Assembly: GCF_001269655.1 (NCBI RefSeq)
Contig: NZ_LHVE01000019.1
Location: 1-64,000 of the forward strand
DNA: 64,000 nucleotides
From: Pseudomonas thivervalensis
GTDB lineage: Bacteria; Pseudomonadota; Gammaproteobacteria; Pseudomonadales; Pseudomonadaceae
Direction of reading: 5' to 3'
In this document: one piece after another, positions 36,518 through 45,596 of the stretch
Numbering within the stretch: position 1 is the stretch's first letter
Layout of the letters: each line of letters starts with the position of its first letter
Made by a program: the position numbers and the translations under genes
Notes under the pieces: model-generated
The model's input: the letters and a program-made list of their open reading frames with translations, nothing else
What the model was told of the DNA's origin: nothing
Databases searched by the model: none

Positions 36518-37021
36518 TCAGGTGAAACACCACACCAATCCTTGCATTGCCAGCCAGGCGAAAACCCCGGCCAATACATCGTCGAGCATAATCCCGACAC
36601 CTCCGTGCACATGCCGGTCGATCCAGCGGATCGGCCACGGCTTGAGGATATCGAAGAAGCGAAACACCAGAAATCCCGTCAGCAACCAATACCAGCCTTC
36701 CGGAACCAGCCACAAGGTGATCCACATGCCGACCATTTCGTCCCAGACGATGCCTTCATGATCGTGCACCCGCAGGTCGTCCGCCACTTTGCCACACAGC
36801 CAGAAGCCAAACAGCATGGTGATGCCCAGCATCAACCAATACCCCCAGTCCGGCAACATCTGCCATAACGGTATGAAGGGTAGCGCAACCAGCGAGCCCC
36901 AGGTGCCCGGTGCTTTAGGTAAAGTGCCCGAACCGAAGCCAAATGCCAGGAAATGCCAGGGATTGCGCCAGACCGAAGGCGGAACGAACTCTGCCGGGAC
37001 CTGGTTGGGATGATCTGTCAC
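36518..37021 (-). CDS. pgpA: Phosphatidylglycerophosphatase A
   Basis: A 167-residue PgpA, normal length. Conserved motifs GTLPKAPGTWGSL, DEMVGMW, FDILKPWPI and MLDDVLAGVFAW are present, with three or four membrane helices. It removes phosphate from phosphatidylglycerol phosphate at the inner membrane. GTG 37021 overlaps the thiL stop by four bases. Confidence 0.95.
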   Translation of the reverse strand: MTDHPNQVPAEFVPPSVWRNPWHFLAFGFGSGTLPKAPGTWGSLVALPFIPLWQMLPDWGYWLMLGITMLFGFWLCGKVADDLRVHDHEGIVWDEMVGMWITLWLVPEGWYWLLTGFLVFRFFDILKPWPIRWIDRHVHGGVGIMLDDVLAGVFAWLAMQGLVWCFT

Positions 37022-37983
37022 GGTGTCTCCCGAAAATGTTGATAGCCCCGTATTTGCGGGGTGATGTCGTGCCCGACGTCGTCGACCAGCGTGACGCCCT
37101 GCCCGGCCAGTACGCTGCCGATCACGTGGATCGGCCAGCCTTCGGCCTGCAACGCCGGCAGTCGGCTCGGTGGCACCGCGAACAACAGCACATAGTCGTC
37201 ACCGCCGCTCAGGGCAACCTGCGTGGCATCCGCCCCGCCAAGAAACGCTACCAGAGCGTTGGACAGCGGCAGCCGGTCCCGTTCAACCTGCAAGGCCACC
37301 CCGGACGCCAGGGCGATATGCCCGCAATCGGCCAGCAGGCCGTCGGAAATATCCATCGCCGCGCTGGCCTTGCCCCGCAACGCGAGTCCCAGGGCGACTT
37401 GCGGTCGTGGCGACCAATAATGAGCCAGCAGTGGCTCGGCGATGGCGGGTTCGGCGTGACGCTGGCCGAGCACCAACGCCAACGCGCCGGCAGCATTGCC
37501 CAACTCGCCGCCGACACACAGCAGGTCACCGGGCTGCGCGCCGCCACGGGTCAAGGCCTGACTGCCAGGCACATGGCCGAACACTGTCATGGTCAAGCTC
37601 AGCGGCCCACGTGTAGTGTCGCCCCCCACCAGTGCCACGCCACAGGCCTGGGCCATCTGGTTCAAACCACGGGCATAGGCTTGCAGCCAATCGGCGGTCA
37701 CCGTCGGCAAGGTCAGGGCAAGGGTAAAGGCAAAAGGCTTGGCGCCCATGGCGGCCAGGTCGCTGACCGCCGCGGCCAGCGAACGCTGGCCGAGCAGGAA
37801 CGGGTCGCAAGGGTCTGGAAAATGCACACCGGCCACAAGCGTGTCGGTGGACACCGCCAGTTGTTCCCCGGGAGGAACGGCCAGCAAGGCGCAGTCGTCG
37901 CCGATCCCCAGCGCAACGCCCTCGCCGCCCTGCGCGCAAGGCGCGGCGGCGAAGTAATTACGGATCAGCTCGAACTCACCCAT
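37018..37983 (-). CDS. thiL: Thiamine-monophosphate kinase
   Basis: A 321-residue ThiL. GIGDDCALL at the N-terminus, STDTLVAGVHFP, and AMDISDGLLADCGH give the metal and ATP sites. It phosphorylates thiamine monophosphate to thiamine diphosphate, the cofactor of the Dxs enzyme nearby. It starts 22 bases after nusB and overlaps pgpA. Confidence 0.96.
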   Translation of the reverse strand: MGEFELIRNYFAAAPCAQGGEGVALGIGDDCALLAVPPGEQLAVSTDTLVAGVHFPDPCDPFLLGQRSLAAAVSDLAAMGAKPFAFTLALTLPTVTADWLQAYARGLNQMAQACGVALVGGDTTRGPLSLTMTVFGHVPGSQALTRGGAQPGDLLCVGGELGNAAGALALVLGQRHAEPAIAEPLLAHYWSPRPQVALGLALRGKASAAMDISDGLLADCGHIALASGVALQVERDRLPLSNALVAFLGGADATQVALSGGDDYVLLFAVPPSRLPALQAEGWPIHVIGSVLAGQGVTLVDDVGHDITPQIRGYQHFRETP

Positions 37984-38005
37984 AGTCAGTCGTTACAAGC
38001 GCCAA

Positions 38006-38506
38006 TCAGCGCTTGAACGCCTTCACTTCAGCTTCACGCAGGCGTGGGGCGAGCTTGTCGAGTACACCGTTGACGAATTTGTGACCATCGGTGGAACCGA
38101 AGACTTTCGCCAGTTCGATCCCTTCGTTGATCACCACGCGGTACGGTACGTCGACGCGCTTGAGCAGTTCCCAGGTAGACAGGCGCAGAACCGCCAGTTC
38201 AACCGGGTCCAGCTCGTCGATGGTCAGGTCCAGGCAAGGCGTGAGCGCGGTGTCGATTTCGGTCTTGAACTGCGGGACCCCGTGCAGGATCTCGCGGAAG
38301 TAAGCACCGTCGACATCGCTGAAATCGTTATCGACCCGAAACTGCGCTTCGATCTCGTTCAGCGATTGCTTGGCCATGTGCCATTGGTACAGCGCTTGGG
38401 TCGCGAGCTGACGGGCTTCGCGACGCTTGGCGCTTTTCGACGGCTTGCCGGCATCCGCAGGCTTTGGATCGCGCGGGTTGAAACGATCGCTTTCGTCGCT
38501 AATCAC
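38006..38506 (-). CDS. nusB: Transcription antitermination factor NusB
   Basis: A 166-residue NusB with a basic N-terminal extension ([20 protein letters not shown]), the standard QALYQWH region and the C-terminal [20 protein letters not shown] and [11 protein letters not shown]. It binds boxA RNA with NusE for rRNA antitermination. GTG 38506 overlaps the ribH stop by four bases, the usual ribH-nusB coupling. Confidence 0.96.
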   Translation of the reverse strand: MISDESDRFNPRDPKPADAGKPSKSAKRREARQLATQALYQWHMAKQSLNEIEAQFRVDNDFSDVDGAYFREILHGVPQFKTEIDTALTPCLDLTIDELDPVELAVLRLSTWELLKRVDVPYRVVINEGIELAKVFGSTDGHKFVNGVLDKLAPRLREAEVKAFKR

Positions 38507-38979
38507 TTGGCCTCCAACTGCGCCAGCAGGCTGACCATTTCCAGGGCGGACAGGGCAGCTTCGGCACCTTTGTTACCGGCCTTGGTGCCGGAACGTTCGA
38601 TGGCTTGCTCGATGGAATCAACGGTCAGTACGCCGAAAGCGACCGGTACGCCGAATTCCATGGACACCTGGGCCAGGCCCTTGGTGCATTCGCCGGCCAC
38701 GTATTCGAAGTGCGGAGTACCGCCACGAATGACCGCGCCCAGGGCGATGATCGCCGCATATTCGCCCTTTTGAGCGACTTTCTGCGCAACCAGCGGAATT
38801 TCGAAGGCGCCAGGGGCGCGGATGATGGTGATGTCGCTTTCGCTCACGCCGTGGCGAACCAGGGCATCGACCGCACCGCCAACCAGGCTCTCGACCACGA
38901 AACTGTTGAAACGGCCCACTACCAGAGCGTAGCGGCCTTTGGGGGCGATGAAGGTACCTTCGATGGTCTTCAGGGTCAT
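38503..38979 (-). CDS. ribH: 6,7-Dimethyl-8-ribityllumazine synthase
   Basis: A 158-residue lumazine synthase of normal length: [15 protein letters not shown], the [14 protein letters not shown] active-site loop, [20 protein letters not shown] with its catalytic His, and VPVAFGVLT. It condenses the pyrimidine and the butanone phosphate in riboflavin synthesis. A 320-bp gap with a REP separates it from ribBA upstream. Confidence 0.96.
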   Translation of the reverse strand: MTLKTIEGTFIAPKGRYALVVGRFNSFVVESLVGGAVDALVRHGVSESDITIIRAPGAFEIPLVAQKVAQKGEYAAIIALGAVIRGGTPHFEYVAGECTKGLAQVSMEFGVPVAFGVLTVDSIEQAIERSGTKAGNKGAEAALSALEMVSLLAQLEAK

Positions 38980-39299
38980 TCGTCAGATCTCTTAAAGAGC
39001 CAGAGCGCGTTCTATACGCGCTCCTTCAGTGATATTAGCCACGAATACAGGGCCGTGGATCCCGCCATCTCGTTCACTTGCATACCTTCTGTGGCGAGGA
39101 CACTTACTCCCGCCGAACCACGTCGTAGGAGCTGTCGAGTGCAACGAGGCTGCGATCTTTCCCCAGACACTTGAGTCCCAAGCGAAAGATCAAAATCAAA
39201 AGATCGCAGCCTTCGGCAGCTCCTACACCCGTTGGGAGCAAACTCCCTCACCACATAAAATCAGCAAGCCTTAACGATAATGCCGGAATTCGCGGGTCA
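38980..39299. other. Gap between ribBA and ribH, repeat only
   Basis: This 320-bp gap contains the composite REP at 39091-39254; the remaining AT-rich 110 bases next to ribH may hold a promoter or processing site, but I see no FMN riboswitch or clear -35/-10 pair. Confidence 0.5.
39091..39254. repeat. Composite REP (families 3/2/3), degenerate
   Basis: Outer arms GTGGCGAGGACACTTACTCC and AACTCCCTCACCAC have diverged, the inner GTAGGAGCTGTCGAGTGCAA to GGCAGCTCCTAC is intact. An ATCAAA duplication (GATCAAAATCAAAAGATCG) is seen inside. Confidence 0.85.
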
Positions 39300-40391
39300 T
39301 TATTCGGAGGGCACGTATTCTACAACTTCCAGATCGAAACCGGATATCGCATTAAATTTCATCGGCGCGCTCATCAGGCGCATTTTACGCACGCCCAGGT
39401 CCCGAAGGATCTGCGAACCGGCGCCGACGATGCTGTAGGTGGTCGGTTTTTTCGGCGCCGCCTGGTCGGCGGTTTCGCGGATGTGCGCCAGCAGCACGTC
39501 GCCATCGAGCGGGTGCCCGAGCAGCAACACCACACCGCTGCCGGCCTCGGCCACCGCGGCCATGGCGGCCCGCAGGCTCCAGCGGCCGGGTTGCTTGACC
39601 ATCAGCAGGTCGCGCAGCGGGTCCATGTTGTGCACGCGCACCAGGGTCGGCTCTTCGGCGCATACGGTGCCGAGGGTCAGCGCCATGTGCACGTCGCCTT
39701 CCACCGAGTCGCGGTAGGTCACCAGGTTGAACTGGCCCAGTTCGCTGTCCAGCGGCTGCTCGGCAATCCGCTGAACGGTACGTTCGTGGATCATCCGGTA
39801 GTGGATCAGGTCGGCGATGGTGCCGATCTTGATGTTGTGTTCGGCGGCGAAGGTTTCCAGTTCCGCGCGACGGGACATGGTGCCGTCGTCGTTCATCACT
39901 TCGCAGATCACGCCGCTGGGTTCGAAACCGGCCATGCGCGCCAGGTCGCAAGCCGCTTCGGTGTGGCCGGCGCGGGCCAGGGTGCCACCGGCCTGGGCCA
40001 TCAGCGGGAAGATGTGGCCGGGGCTGACGATGTCTTCGGCCTTGGCGTCCCGGGCGGCAGCCGCCTGCACGGTGCGCGCGCGGTCAGCGGCGGAGATCCC
40101 GGTGGTCACGCCTTCGGCGGCCTCGATGGACACGGTGAACTTGGTGCCGAAGCCCGAGCCGTTGCGCGGCGCCATCAACGGCAGCTTCAACAGCTCGCAG
40201 CGCTCGCGGGTCATCGGCATGCAGATCAACCCACGGGCATGCTTGGCCATGAAATTGATGTGTTCGGCCTTGCAGCATTCGGCGGCCATGATCAGGTCGC
40301 CTTCGTTCTCGCGGTCTTCGTCATCCATGAGGATGACCATCTTGCCTTGGCGGATGTCTTCAACCAGTTCTTCGATGCTATTGAGCGCCAC
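39300..40391 (-). CDS. ribBA: RibBA-type 3,4-dihydroxy-2-butanone-4-phosphate synthase with degenerate GTP cyclohydrolase II half
   Basis: A 363-residue fusion. Residues about 1-200 are an intact DHBP synthase (MDDEDRENEGDLIMAAE, then RAGHTEAACDLARMAG), which makes the butanone phosphate for lumazine. The C-terminal half matches the GTP cyclohydrolase II fold but reads RVHNMDPLRDLLMV where the active enzyme has the three zinc cysteines (SEC, CDC); the cyclohydrolase activity should be lost. Start is GTG 40391. The intact ribA at 35021-35638 covers that step. This arrangement is normal for Pseudomonas. Confidence 0.93.
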   Translation of the reverse strand: MALNSIEELVEDIRQGKMVILMDDEDRENEGDLIMAAECCKAEHINFMAKHARGLICMPMTRERCELLKLPLMAPRNGSGFGTKFTVSIEAAEGVTTGISAADRARTVQAAAARDAKAEDIVSPGHIFPLMAQAGGTLARAGHTEAACDLARMAGFEPSGVICEVMNDDGTMSRRAELETFAAEHNIKIGTIADLIHYRMIHERTVQRIAEQPLDSELGQFNLVTYRDSVEGDVHMALTLGTVCAEEPTLVRVHNMDPLRDLLMVKQPGRWSLRAAMAAVAEAGSGVVLLLGHPLDGDVLLAHIRETADQAAPKKPTTYSIVGAGSQILRDLGVRKMRLMSAPMKFNAISGFDLEVVEYVPSE

Positions 40392-40407
40392 GCGGCACCC
40401 CCTTGGG

Positions 40408-41070
40408 TCAGGATTTGAGGTAGCCGTTGGCGGCCAGAAAACTTTCAGTGATGTTACCTGCAGCAGGCTCTGCGGCCTTGTCGCCCAACAGCAGGCGCTC
40501 CAGGTAACGGGCCAGCAAGTCGACTTCCAGGTTGACCCGGCGACCTGGCCGGTACGAAGCCATGATGGTTTCGCTCAACGTGTGGGGAATGATCGTCAGC
40601 AGGAATTCGGCGCCATCCACCGCGTTGACCGTCAGGCTGGTGCCGTCGACGGTGATCGAGCCTTTATGGGCGATGTACTTGGCCAATTCCTTCGGCGCGC
40701 GAATGCGAAACTCCACGGCGCGGGCGTTATCCGTGCGCGAGACCACCTCGCCGACGCCGTCCACGTGGCCGCTGACCAGGTGCCCGCCCAGGCGAGTGGT
40801 GGGGGTCAGGGCTTTTTCCAGGTTCACCGGGCTGCCGCTCTTGAGGTCGTTCATGGCCGTGCAGTCGAGGGTTTCGCGGCTGACGTCCGCCAGGAAACCG
40901 TTGCCGGGCAGTTCAACGGCGGTCAGGCAGACGCCGTTTACCGCGATGCTGTCGCCCAACTTGACGTCGCTCAGGTCGAGCTTGCCGGTTTCGACGTAGA
41001 CCCGCACATCGCCGCCCTTGGGGGTGAGTGCACGGATGCTGCCGATGGATTCGATGATGCCGGTAAACAT
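40408..41070 (-). CDS. ribE: Riboflavin synthase alpha subunit
   Basis: A 220-residue riboflavin synthase with the two lumazine-binding repeats (MFTGIIESIG start, GDSIAVNGVCLTAVEL; GGHLVSGHVDGVGEV, GSITVDGTSLTVNAV). It dismutates two lumazines to riboflavin. ATG 41070 with GAGGAGGAC upstream; the longer frame to 41163 lacks conservation. Sixteen bases before ribBA. Called ribC in some Pseudomonas annotations. Confidence 0.95.
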   Translation of the reverse strand: MFTGIIESIGSIRALTPKGGDVRVYVETGKLDLSDVKLGDSIAVNGVCLTAVELPGNGFLADVSRETLDCTAMNDLKSGSPVNLEKALTPTTRLGGHLVSGHVDGVGEVVSRTDNARAVEFRIRAPKELAKYIAHKGSITVDGTSLTVNAVDGAEFLLTIIPHTLSETIMASYRPGRRVNLEVDLLARYLERLLLGDKAAEPAAGNITESFLAANGYLKS

Positions 41071-41116
41071 GGAGTCCTCCTCGAGAACAGGCCGCCGCTT
41101 GAGCGAAAGCCGGGAA

Positions 41117-42250
41117 TTATACGCTGGCCGGTGGAACGGGAACGGCGATGACTCGCCAGTCATCGCCCACGGCGCGGATTTCGGTGATTTTCAGCTGTGG
41201 GGCGTCCTTCATCTGCGCCAGCGGCCAGTCCAGCAGTGGCCGCGCCGAAGAACCGAGGAACTTGCCGGCGATGAAGATCTGGAATTCGTCCACCAGTCCC
41301 TGCCGGGCGAAAGCCCCCGCCAGGCGCGGACCGGCCTCCACCAGCACCTCGTTGACGCCACGGTTCGCCAGTTCCACCAGCAGGCGATGCAGGTCGACCT
41401 GACCGTCATCGCCCGCCACGATCATGCATTCGGGACCGTTGGCGTATTGTTCTTCCACCGCCATGCAGGTAGCGACCAGCGCCGGACCGGCCTTGAAAAA
41501 CGCCGCATCCAGCGGCACCCGCAGGCGCCCGTCCACCAGCACCCGCAGCGGCGGACGGCTCATGACCAACGCGGTCTGCTCGGCATCGAGCCCCAGCTCA
41601 TCGGCGCGCACGGTCAGCCGGGCGTTGTCCGCCAGCACCGTGTCGGCGCCGGTCAGCACCACGCTGGCCTGGGCGCGCAGGCGTTGCACCGCCGAGCGTG
41701 CGGCGGGGCCGGTGATCCATTGGCTTTCGCCGCTTTCCATGGCGGTACGGCCATCGAGGCTCATGGCGAGCTTGACCCGCACGAACGGCAGGCCGTGCTC
41801 CATGCGTTTGAGGAAACCTTCATTGAGCGTGCGCGCTTCGCCTTCCAGCACGCCGCTTTCGGTGGCGATGCCGGCCTGGGCCAGGCGTTGCAGGCCGCGT
41901 CCGGCGACTTCCGGGTTGGGGTCCTGCATCGCTGCCACCACCCGCGCCACACCGGCATTGACCAGCGCATCGGCACACGGCGGCGTACGCCCGTGGTGGC
42001 TGCACGGTTCGAGGGTCACGTAAGCCGTGGCGCCCCGGGCGTTGTCGCCGGCGGCACGCAGCGCATGGACTTCGGCATGAGGCTCGCCAGCGCGGATGTG
42101 CCAGCCTTCGCCGACAATCTGTCCGTCCCGCACGATCACGCAACCGACCCGGGGGTTGGGGTGGGTGGTGTAGTGACCGCGCCGCGCCAACTCCAGGGCA
42201 CGAGCCATATAGTGCGCGTCGAGAACGGCCTGCTGCGCCGAGGCGGTCAT
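41117..42250 (-). CDS. ribD: Bifunctional riboflavin deaminase/reductase RibD
   Basis: A 377-residue RibD. N-terminal deaminase zinc site HAEVHAL and [11 protein letters not shown] (residues about 51-90), C-terminal reductase beginning near [11 protein letters not shown] and ending with [11 protein letters not shown]. It deaminates and reduces the pyrimidine intermediate. ATG 42250 overlaps the nrdR stop (ATGA). Confidence 0.96.
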   Translation of the reverse strand: MTASAQQAVLDAHYMARALELARRGHYTTHPNPRVGCVIVRDGQIVGEGWHIRAGEPHAEVHALRAAGDNARGATAYVTLEPCSHHGRTPPCADALVNAGVARVVAAMQDPNPEVAGRGLQRLAQAGIATESGVLEGEARTLNEGFLKRMEHGLPFVRVKLAMSLDGRTAMESGESQWITGPAARSAVQRLRAQASVVLTGADTVLADNARLTVRADELGLDAEQTALVMSRPPLRVLVDGRLRVPLDAAFFKAGPALVATCMAVEEQYANGPECMIVAGDDGQVDLHRLLVELANRGVNEVLVEAGPRLAGAFARQGLVDEFQIFIAGKFLGSSARPLLDWPLAQMKDAPQLKITEIRAVGDDWRVIAVPVPPASV

Positions 42251-42711
42251 TGTTTCACCGGTTCGCGGGCCAGGCGGTCGATTTCTTCGCGAAACTCGTT
42301 CAGGTCCTGGAAACGCCGGTACACCGAGGCGAAACGGATGTAGGCGACTTCGTCGAGCTTCTGCAGCTCGGTCATCACCAGCTCTCCGACCACCAGGGAC
42401 TTGACCTCGCGCTCGCCGGTCGCCCGCAGCTTGTGCTTGATGTGCACCAGCGCCGCTTCCAGGCGCTCGACGCTCACCGGGCGTTTTTCCAGGGCGCGCT
42501 GCATGCCGGCACGCAGTTTTTCTTCGTCGAACGGCTGGCGACTGCCGTCGGTTTTGATCAGGCGCGGCAACACCAGTTCAGCGGTCTCGAACGTCGTGAA
42601 ACGTTCGCCGCAAGCCAGGCATTCGCGACGGCGGCGGACTTGTTCGCCCTCGGCGACCAGTCGCGAGTCGATGACCTTGGTGTCGTTGGCACCGCAGAAG
42701 GGACAGTGCAT
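42247..42711 (-). CDS. nrdR: Transcriptional repressor NrdR
   Basis: A 154-residue NrdR, the family's normal size: N-terminal zinc ribbon [18 protein letters not shown] and [16 protein letters not shown], then the ATP-cone ([20 protein letters not shown]). It represses ribonucleotide reductase genes according to the dATP/ATP state. ATG 42711 fits the family; the longer open frame up to 42915 runs across the promoter region. First gene of the nrdR-ribD-ribE-ribBA-ribH-nusB-thiL-pgpA cluster. Confidence 0.97.
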   Translation of the reverse strand: MHCPFCGANDTKVIDSRLVAEGEQVRRRRECLACGERFTTFETAELVLPRLIKTDGSRQPFDEEKLRAGMQRALEKRPVSVERLEAALVHIKHKLRATGEREVKSLVVGELVMTELQKLDEVAYIRFASVYRRFQDLNEFREEIDRLAREPVKQ

Positions 42712-42838
42712 GGTGGCAGGCAACAAAAAAAGGGAGGGCCATGGTAGCGCATCCCACTGGCAAGACAAGCCATAGGGTTTACGGTATACAGACGGGCTTA
42801 CCGTCAGATCCATGGAATTCACCTTGCTGGAGCCACAC

Positions 42839-43303
42839 ATGCCGCTACGATCGCTCGTTTTGCTCAGTCTTTTCAGCCTGCTGATGGCGTGCAGCAGCGA
42901 CGCCCCCAAGCCCACCCCGCCCGCCCCGGCCCCCGCGCCGAAACAGGCCCAGGAAAAGGCCCGGCAGGCGGCCGATTTGGGGCCGCTGCCGGCGTATCAG
43001 CGCGAATTGAGCGGCACCTTGCAAGGCGTACCGGCCGGGGCCGAGGTCGAATTGGCGCTGCTGGTGATCGACGAAAAAGACCGGCCGCAGCAATTGCTGG
43101 CCAGTTCCAGCCTGATCGGCACCAACCAGGCCCTGCCCTTCCGCCTGCGTTTCAATCCCGATGCGTTCCCGGCCGGTGCCCGCGTGGAACTGCGTGGCCG
43201 CGCCAGCCAGTCCGGCCAGTTGATCCTGCATCTGCCGGAGCAACGCATCAACCAACCGACCACCCAGGCATTGGGCGCCCTGCAATTCGTCAAAGCGCCA
43301 TGA
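42839..43303 (+). CDS. YbaY-like lipoprotein
   Basis: A 154-residue lipoprotein: signal with lipobox LLMACSS (Cys about 18), a Pro/Ala linker ([16 protein letters not shown]), then a beta-sandwich YbaY-type domain ([37 protein letters not shown]). ATG 42839 has GGAG before it; an earlier in-frame ATG at 42812 would spoil the lipoprotein signal. Its TGA overlaps the methyltransferase start. Confidence 0.82.
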   Translation: MPLRSLVLLSLFSLLMACSSDAPKPTPPAPAPAPKQAQEKARQAADLGPLPAYQRELSGTLQGVPAGAEVELALLVIDEKDRPQQLLASSSLIGTNQALPFRLRFNPDAFPAGARVELRGRASQSGQLILHLPEQRINQPTTQALGALQFVKAP

Positions 43304-43956
43304 GTGCACCGCAGGACCTGCAACGGGCGTTGAGCGAGTTGCTGGGCGACGCGCGTCTGGTGGCTTGTCCGCTACCCGACGCCGACTTGACGTTGTGGCT
43401 GATCGACGGCGACAACATGGACCGCGCCTTCAGCCCGGAGGAAACCCGCCGCATCCTCCACGAACCACCCTACTGGAGCTTTTGCTGGGCCAGTGGCCTG
43501 GCGATGGCCCGCTACCTGGCCGAACAACCGCAGTGGGTCGCGGGCAAGCGGGTGCTGGATTTTGGCGCCGGCTCCGGCGTGGCGGGGATCGCGGCGGTCA
43601 AGGCCGGGGCATTGGAAGTGGTCGCCTGCGACCTGGACCCGCTGGCGATTGCCGCGTGCCAGGCCAATGCCGCGCTCAATGGCGTGGCGCTGGGTTATTC
43701 GACGGATTTTTTCGCCGAGACCGATCGCTTCGAGCTGATCCTGGTCGCCGACGTGCTCTACGACCGGGCCAACCTACCGCTGCTCGACCAGTTTCTCAGC
43801 CGTGGTCGCGAGGCGCTGGTGGCCGACTCCCGGGTGCGGGACTTCCAGCATCCGCAGTATCGACGCATCGAAATGCTCCAGGCCATGACCTTGCCCGATC
43901 TGGCCGAGCCGGAAGAGTTTCGGCACGTGAGCCTGTACCACGCGCGGCGCGGCTAA
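43300..43956 (+). CDS. Class I SAM-dependent protein methyltransferase (ETFB-lysine/Nnt1-like)
   Basis: A 218-residue methyltransferase. Motif I VLDFGAGSGVAGIAAVKAG, VVACDLDPLAIAACQANA, and LVADVLYDRAN typical of the METTL20/PrmA-like protein methyltransferases. The substrate is probably a protein lysine, from family membership only. ATG 43300 overlaps the lipoprotein stop (ATGA). A family-1 REP follows. Confidence 0.83.
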   Translation: MSAPQDLQRALSELLGDARLVACPLPDADLTLWLIDGDNMDRAFSPEETRRILHEPPYWSFCWASGLAMARYLAEQPQWVAGKRVLDFGAGSGVAGIAAVKAGALEVVACDLDPLAIAACQANAALNGVALGYSTDFFAETDRFELILVADVLYDRANLPLLDQFLSRGREALVADSRVRDFQHPQYRRIEMLQAMTLPDLAEPEEFRHVSLYHARRG

Positions 43957-43961
43957 AAGCT

Positions 43962-44052
43962 TCGCGAGCAGGCTCGCTCCCACAAGGGACTTTGTTCAGT
44001 TCACAGAAAGTGCAGGCACCACAAAACACTGTGGGAGCGAGCCTGCTCGCGA
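43962..44052. repeat. Family-1 REP pair
   Basis: TCGCGAGCAGGCTCGCTCCC and GTGGGAGCGAGCCTGCTCGC in inverted order around a 43-base spacer between the methyltransferase and cnoX-like genes. Confidence 0.9.
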
Positions 44053-44144
44053 AAGCGGCTTATCAGGCGCCGCAAGGCCCCGCTTTCAGCCACCCCCCAC
44101 CAAGCCGTATAGTTGCCCCATTCAAGCGCTCTACGAGATTGCCC

Positions 44145-45017
44145 ATGACTCAGGAAACGCCCTACATCTTCGACGCCACCACGGTCGATTTCGACCAATC
44201 GGTGATCGCCAACTCTTTTCATAAACCGGTGCTGGTGGATTTCTGGGCCGAGTGGTGTGCACCGTGCAAGGCGCTGATGCCAATGCTGCAAACCATTGCC
44301 GAGAGCTATCAGGGTGAACTGCTGCTGGCCAAGGTCAACTGCGACATCGAGCAGGACATTGTCGCCCGCTTCGGCATTCGCAGCCTGCCGACGGTGGTGC
44401 TGTTCAAGGACGGCCAGCCCGTCGACGGCTTTGCCGGCGCCCAGCCGGAGTCGGCGGTGCGGGCGATGCTCGAACCTCATGTGCAGATGCCGCCGCCGGC
44501 TGCGGCCGATCCGTTCGAACAGGCTCAGGCGCTGTTCGACGACGGTCGTTTCGCCGACGCCGAAGCCGTGCTCACCGTGTTGCTGGGTGAAGACAACACC
44601 AACGCCAAGGCGCTGATCCTGTATGCCCGCTGCCTGACCGAGCGCGGCGAACTGGACGAAGCGCAGACCGTGCTCGACGCAGTAAAAAGCGACGAGCACA
44701 AGGCCGCCCTCGCTGGCGCCAAGGCGCAGATCCAGTTCCTCGGCCTGGCCAAGCACCTGCCGGACGCCGCCGACCTCAAGGCCCGCCTGGCAAAAGACCC
44801 GCAAGACGATGAAGCGGTGTACCAACTGGCGATCCAGCAACTGGCGCGCCAGCAATACGAAGCGGCCCTCGATGCGTTGCTCAAGCTGTTCGTGCGTAAC
44901 CGCAGCTACAGCGAAGGCCTGCCCCACAAGACCTTGCTGCAAGTGTTCGAACTGCTGGGCAACGACCATCCGCTGGTGACGACCTATCGCCGCAAGCTGT
45001 TCGCGGCGTTGTATTGA
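44145..45017 (+). CDS. CnoX/YbbN-like thioredoxin-TPR co-chaperone
   Basis: A 290-residue protein with an N-terminal thioredoxin domain (WAEWCAPCKALM with CxxC intact, IRSLPTVVLFKDGQ) and a C-terminal TPR-like helical domain (LFDDGRFADAEAVLTVLL, YQLAIQQLARQQYEAALDAL). CnoX (YbbN) protects and hands proteins to GroEL under oxidative stress; E. coli YbbN lacks the second cysteine, whereas here WCAPC is complete, so redox activity is expected. ATG 44145 chosen at the domain start. Confidence 0.9.
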   Translation: MTQETPYIFDATTVDFDQSVIANSFHKPVLVDFWAEWCAPCKALMPMLQTIAESYQGELLLAKVNCDIEQDIVARFGIRSLPTVVLFKDGQPVDGFAGAQPESAVRAMLEPHVQMPPPAAADPFEQAQALFDDGRFADAEAVLTVLLGEDNTNAKALILYARCLTERGELDEAQTVLDAVKSDEHKAALAGAKAQIQFLGLAKHLPDAADLKARLAKDPQDDEAVYQLAIQQLARQQYEAALDALLKLFVRNRSYSEGLPHKTLLQVFELLGNDHPLVTTYRRKLFAALY

Positions 45018-45024
45018 TTCCCCT

Positions 45025-45129
45025 GTAGGAGCTGTCGAGCGAAGCGAGGCTGCGATCTTTTGATATTTCGCTCGAGACTCAAGCGTTAGGGGTAAAGATC
45101 GCAGCCTCGCTTCGCTCCTCAGCTCCTAC
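45025..45129. repeat. Family-2 REP whose end supplies a stop codon
   Basis: GTAGGAGCTGTCGAGCGAAG to inverted CTCAGCTCCTAC. The last bases CTA of the right arm (45126-45128) are the TAG stop of the small gene on the minus strand. Confidence 0.85.
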
Positions 45130-45476
45130 GCGGTTTCGTGCCAGCTGTAGAGCGGTGTATCGCCACCGCTAATGACTTTTACATCCGGGCTATGACGCAA
45201 GCGCACCAACAAGCGCTTGCCCGCCGAGGCGCTACCGGTCAGGCCTTCGAGCTGTTCCAGCAGGTCCGGGCCGCTCAGTTGCCCGGCCTTGCGCAGCAGT
45301 TCCTTGGCGATCTGCCACTGGGCATCATCTTGATTCGCCGGTTTGGCCGCAGGCGCCACTACGCTCTCGGACTTGGCCACTTGCAACTGCGCGCCGAGCT
45401 GCGCCCAATCGCCCTCATCCATTTCAATCGTCAAGTCCACCGGCCACTCGCCGACGGTTCCGCGTATCCGCAACAT
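45126..45476 (-). CDS. Hypothetical 116-residue protein
   Basis: A small soluble protein, start ATG 45476 with AGGAG. N-terminal beta-rich part (MLRIRGTVGEWPVDLTIEMD), an Ala/Pro linker and a helical C-terminal region (QWQIAKELLRKAGQLSGPDL) ending LLVRLRHSPDVKVISGGDTP. No family recognised. It lies between cnoX and the zinc operon; in PAO1 a short unknown gene occupies the same place as I recall. Its stop codon lies inside a REP. Confidence 0.7.
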   Translation of the reverse strand: MLRIRGTVGEWPVDLTIEMDEGDWAQLGAQLQVAKSESVVAPAAKPANQDDAQWQIAKELLRKAGQLSGPDLLEQLEGLTGSASAGKRLLVRLRHSPDVKVISGGDTPLYSWHETA

Positions 45477-45561
45477 CACTGTGCTCCTGAATATTTCATG
45501 TACGCATGCTCCCATGGCCCTTGCGCGACGCCAAGCAGACGGTCAAACTCTCCGCACTTTC

Positions 45562-45579
45562 GTTATAAGATTACATAAC
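45562..45579 (+). promoter_or_regulatory. Candidate Zur-type box
   Basis: GTTATAAGATTACATAAC. The first 13 bases match the Zur pattern GTTATAnTATAAC at 10 of 12 defined positions, and GTTAT/ATAAC arms close the whole 18 bases. It lies 18-35 bases before the start of the DUF2796 gene. Confidence 0.45.
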
Positions 45580-45596
45580 CTTTTCGGAGACTCGCC

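Noticed and set aside
38980-39299. FMN riboswitch before ribH
   Set aside because: No RFN-like conserved segments seen; the gap is mostly a REP.
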